This document shows, piece after piece, positions 60,384 to 64,000 of a DNA stretch of 64,000 nucleotides. The first letter of the stretch is position 1. The number at the start of each line of letters is the position of its first letter. The DNA lies in NCBI GenBank assembly GCA_051294375.1, contig CM119266.1, positions 26,835,932 through 26,899,931 on the forward strand, in the 5' to 3' direction. The stretch comes from Paraspadella gotoi. Lineage: Eukaryota; Chaetognatha. The notes below the pieces were generated by a model, which worked only from the letters and a program-made list of their open reading frames with translations, made no database searches and was not told where the DNA came from. The translations under genes and the position numbers were made by a program.

Positions 60384-62972
60384 ATGGCAGATTCCGACGC
60401 ATCGGCTTCCGCCAAGACTGACGCCGTCCTGGTTGCCTCTTCGGTTTCTTCGACCGGCGCACCGTCGTTTAAAGTCGTCCGCGGAATGCGTCTAGAGGCG
60501 AGGGACTTCGGCGGCCTTTGGTATCCAGCCAAAGTCATCGAAGTCGACGAGGACGAGCAGGTGACTAAGCACTGTAAGCACACTAAGCAGGCTCCTTAAT
60601 CGCCCAAACTATGCAGTATTTATCAATGCCCCAACCTTATGACTTTTAAAAAGGAAGCTCACGTCCACTTTGAAGGCTGGAGCGCTCGCTTCGACGAAAG
60701 GATTCCTATCGGCGGCGATCGGCTTCGCCCTTTGCTGCGGCAGTCGCAACGGCGGGACTCGGACAAGGCTGTGGGCGCGTCGTCCCTTAATTACGATTTC
60801 GACGTCGGTGCGGTGGTGTTGGCGCGATGGACCGACTGCCGCATGTATCCCGCCAAGATTCAAGTAGTCAACGCCAACTCTTATGACGTCGTTTTCTACG
60901 ATGGATTTAAGAAGACCGTTCAGGTTGGAACTGTCGACGTTTCGTTGTTTACTTCCGTTACGTTTGCCTTTGGTCGCTTTTAGCCATCTATTATTAATTA
61001 ACTGAGATTTCCTCCACCTCTTTCCAAGGCCACAAACGTGAAACCCATGACAAAGGAGGCACGTCGCGAGTTTAGTCTCCCAGACGACCGCGTCGCCGCC
61101 GAGGCCTGTCTCTTCGGCGAGAGGAAGAAGTCCTTCAAGGCGAAGTCGGCAGCGACGAGCGGGACAAGGAAGGACGTCCTTATCGACGAGGACGGCGAAA
61201 AAAAAGGAAAAAAGCGGAAACGAACGGTGACTCTAGAATCTCCGGGCGATGCGGAGGAAACAATCGTCGCCACTCTCGATCCCAGCGAATCGGAAACCGG
61301 CTCGCCTTCTATCCTTCCACAGCCTTTCAACCTCCAGGCCAAGAAAGGCCGGGGAAGGCCGCCTTTAGTCGACAGAGAGGGCGCGGGGGGGATCAAGCGC
61401 GCCAAAAAGGATTCTCACGGACCTTCTGAGTCAAATGACGACGATGTCTCCAGGGACGAGTGGCGTTGCGCCATAAAAGAGTGTGGAAAGTCCTTTCGGA
61501 AAGAATCGCTCTTGAATTATCACTTAAAGTACTATCACCACGAAGAGAAAGCGACGCCAGCTGGAACGTCGGCGCCATTCAAAGGTACATCGGCGTCGGA
61601 ACCCAAAACACCGATCACGATGTCGACGACAAAGACGAAAACAGAACTTAAATCAGAGGACCGCCAATCGACTCCGCTTCTCTCTTCAACACCTTCGTCA
61701 GCCATAGACCCGCCGCCACCGCCTCCGTCGAGGAAACGAAAACGAGACGTTTCCCTTAACTCTGAGTCGACACCTCCGTCGGCGGCGGCCGTTCCCTCGC
61801 CGCTATCCGTTACCGCGTCCACGTTGAGCGACGACGACGAGACCTTCGAATTTGTTACGCCGGCCCTCGTAGAAGCCGACTCCGCACCCTCGCCTCTGAA
61901 GTTGCCAAACGACGTCCTCGGTCCTGACGATCGCATTCGGTGCGTCTGCCAGATTCACGAGGTCACTCCGGAGTCGGGAAGGATGTTAAAGTGTGGCAGG
62001 TGCCAGACGTGGCAGCATTCTATGTGCTTTATTCTTCCTGAGGTATTAACTTGGTAAAATTTTGATGGGCTTGCAATCTTACCTTTCCCGAAATTACCAT
62101 TGTTTCCTCAGGACGAAGACGATGAATCGTATCTCTGCTATGTCTGTTCACACCCTCCTGGAATACGCGACAGCAAGCGCCGCCTCGAGGAGGTAGAGGA
62201 CTATCTCTTGTCTGGCGAGTTGACGCGTCTTCCCCGTCCCGCTCCTACATCCGCCGCCGGAGCCCTCATTCCATTATCCCTTGATACTCGGCCTCGAATC
62301 ACCTACGGAAAGAACGATGGCGCTGGGGACGCGAGCTCCTCCAGTTCAAACTCTCTCGACAATCTCGCCGCCGTCAATTTGAGGGGCCACGAATCCCAAG
62401 CGGGATTCTTTAAGACGGTGGGAGCGGCGGTCAACGCCGTTGCCGCTGATGTCAGACGAGTGGAAGACTGTCTTCATGGCACCAAGCTGAGAATGCACAG
62501 GCTAAAGGCTCTGGTCGACAGCAAATTGCAGCCACCGGCCAAAGAATACCGTCCGACGACGTCATCCGATTCCAAGGATAACGATAATACAGTGACCCTT
62601 CGTCCCGAACCAGACTGGGCGGCGTTGTTGACAAAAAGTGCCGAAGAGATCGGCGTCACTCATGACGCCCTCGAACGCCGTTTGGACGCGCTCGAGGCGG
62701 AGATGGACGCCGCGGAGGAGATTTGGGACGCGTCCGACGAATTCGTATCATTGCCTCCAGGCAAGAGACCGCGACCTTCCGTCGACGCTGGCGGTGATCG
62801 GGCGAACGACACCAGCGGTTCTACACCGCCTGTGGCTGGGCAAAAGGCTCTCGGGGATCGCAGCAAAGAAGAAGTTGAGAACACGTTGCGCATCAAACGC
62901 GCTCTTCGCGGTCTCGTCGCTGATTTGAATACGGTTCAGCGGATAGCGTTTTTGAGAACGGTCAAAGAATGA
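60384..62972 (+). CDS. PHF20: PHF20/PHF20L1-like chromatin reader
   Basis: Exons 60384-60560, 60654-60923, 61029-62042 and 62112-62972, joined in phase 0, give 773 aa. PHF20-type proteins read methyl-lysine marks and belong to MOF/NSL histone acetyltransferase complexes in the nucleus. Domains in order: Tudor 1 (about 28-95; VVRGMRLEARDFGGLWYPAK and VHFEGWSARFDERIP), Tudor 2 (about 110-150; DVGAVVLARWTDCRMYPAK), AT-hook KKGRGRPP (about 254), one C2H2 finger (about 293-316; C-x4-C-x12-H-x4-H), and a PHD finger (about 455-505; Cys4-His-Cys3, from IRCVCQIHE to YLCYVCSHPP) split by intron 3. The C-terminal 250 residues are partly coiled coil. The order matches animal PHF20/PHF20L1 and insect MBD-R2. 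PHF20 and PHF20L1 cannot be separated. AATAAA is at 63063-63068. Confidence 0.92.
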
Positions 62973-63062
62973 TTGGTAAAGAAGAAAGTAACTTCCGGAT
63001 ATACGTTTTTTTTTCTGAATCTGACCTACCGTTGGATATTTGTTTTTTGTTTCATCCAGCAG

Positions 63063-63068
63063 AATAAA
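63063..63068 (+). terminator. Poly(A) signal of PHF20-like gene
   Basis: AATAAA 90 bases past the stop and only 73 bases before the next gene's ATG, so the 3' end of this gene and the promoter of the next are packed together. Confidence 0.6.
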
Positions 63069-63140
63069 TGTGAATAGTGTTAAATTTTAAATTGTGTTAT
63101 TTTCTGGTTCAGTTTCGGCAGTTTTTTTTTCTCGGCTAAA

Positions 63141-63939
63141 ATGGTTGATCCGTTCAAGAATCAACAATCCCCACCGCCTCCGATTGGGTTCGCTACCCAA
63201 CCTTATCCGAACCAGGCCCCTCCGCCCTATAACACCGCCGCTCCTTATCCTGCGGCTGCTCCCTACCCAGGGGCCGTTCCATTTCAAGGGGCCGCAGGAC
63301 CTTTTCCTGGAGCATCTGCGCCCTTCCCGGACGCTCCGGGGGTTCCTCCGACAAGGCCGCCTTTTCCACCTGGTAAGTTATTTTTATTTAATTATTAATT
63401 CTAAGGACTTAGGAAAAAATTTTCCTACTCTATTCCTATAGTCAAGAAAAATTTTATTTAAATATTCGCTTATGAAATTTATTGTTTTTAATTAAAATTT
63501 AAATGTCAAATTGTATGTTATAATCATTCATTACAGTATTACCACCAATGCGACTATCTAATTTTAACCGTAAGTTGACTTCCGAATATTTCTCCTTAAT
63601 TCTCTGGGGAATTCTCCGTATTCACTGACAAATTAGATAATGGCCCGTTTTCTGCCGTGACAGTGTCTCCTTTTCGCTCGTAGTTTAGGTCAACGATAAA
63701 CACAGAATTTGCGGTGATTCCTCTAACACGTTTTATTAATACTAATATACTACGCCTCCTTTAGTCAGCCGTCGACAACTAATCCAAAGATTTCTTGCAT
63801 GGTCTTCTTACATTTTTGTCGTAAACTATCTCCTCTTCCCCAGCCTCGTCTGATATGTACGGTTCTAACGACGATGGAGCCCCGCTCAATAACGCCGAGA
63901 CGGGCGCTTTTGGCTTCTCCGAGAAAACCATCAGAATGG
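63141..63939 (+). CDS. Lifeguard/TMBIM (GRINA-like) protein, 5' exons only
   Basis: Exons 63141-63372, 63537-63569 (33-base microexon) and 63844-63939. A donor GTAAG follows and the gene continues past the window. Exon 1 encodes a Pro/Ala/Tyr-rich N-terminus (PPPYNTAAPYPAAAPYPG) with PPxY-like sites, typical of lifeguard/GRINA proteins. The third exon ends FGFSEKTIRMG, matching the family's conserved lead into its first membrane segment (x-x-x-IR-x-x-FIRKVY). Lifeguard proteins are seven-pass BAX-inhibitor-1-like membrane proteins of the ER, Golgi or endolysosomes that modulate calcium and cell death. All three exons join in phase 1. The microexon is 11 codons, so it can be skipped in frame. 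The membrane domain itself is not in view. Confidence 0.75.
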
Positions 63940-64000
63940 GTAAGATTAAATGCAAGAGTTTATTTGCTTGTGCCATAAGGAATGACTAAAACTTAAACAG

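Overview
The window is nuclear DNA from an animal, probably an invertebrate with a compact genome. Protein-coding genes are split by short GT-AG (and some GC-AG) introns. AATAAA signals follow several stops. The gene set is metazoan in character: a TBK1/IKK-epsilon kinase, a CIBAR/FAM92 BAR protein, an XK-related scramblase-family protein, a CUB-LDLa receptor, a PHF20-type chromatin reader and a lifeguard/TMBIM protein. I cannot fix the phylum. A sponge or other early-branching animal is possible, but that is a guess. Very long GA/CT microsatellites and GTC/GAC trinucleotide runs occur throughout.

Layout. 1-11 kb is repeat-rich, with two roughly 3-kb tandem copies (2146-5222 and 5223-8203) that differ mostly by single-base indels; two weak candidate exons lie at 10.4-11.2 kb. 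11.56-14.6 kb (+) is an XK-related gene with two homologous alternative last exons. 14.6-24.6 kb is mostly repeats and low-complexity DNA with a few unassigned exon-like stretches. 24.6-45.1 kb (+) appears to be one long gene for a single-pass membrane protein: CUB C-terminal half, LDL-receptor A module, transmembrane segment, and a Pro-rich tail with two PPxY motifs. Two complete genes on the minus strand sit inside its introns: a two-repeat protein of unknown function (27.9-29.1 kb) and a CIBAR-type BAR protein (41.7-44.7 kb). The host gene is damaged in the assembly by N gaps, an inverted duplication and a direct duplication (33-40 kb).

46.9-64 kb is clean, gene-dense and all on +: GMPPA (mannose-1-phosphate guanylyltransferase regulatory subunit; coding region in one exon), PRPSAP (PRPP synthetase-associated protein; coding region in one exon), a 19-exon TBK1-like kinase, a PHF20-like protein with 2 Tudor domains, AT-hook, C2H2 and PHD, and the 5' exons of a lifeguard/TMBIM protein that runs off the window end. 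Related mobile elements with terminal inverted repeats and TA flanks sit in the CIBAR gene and in the kinase gene.

The genes do not form an obvious pathway; this is an ordinary animal gene neighbourhood. Exon boundaries were called by eye from splice sites, reading phase and family similarity and are unverified.
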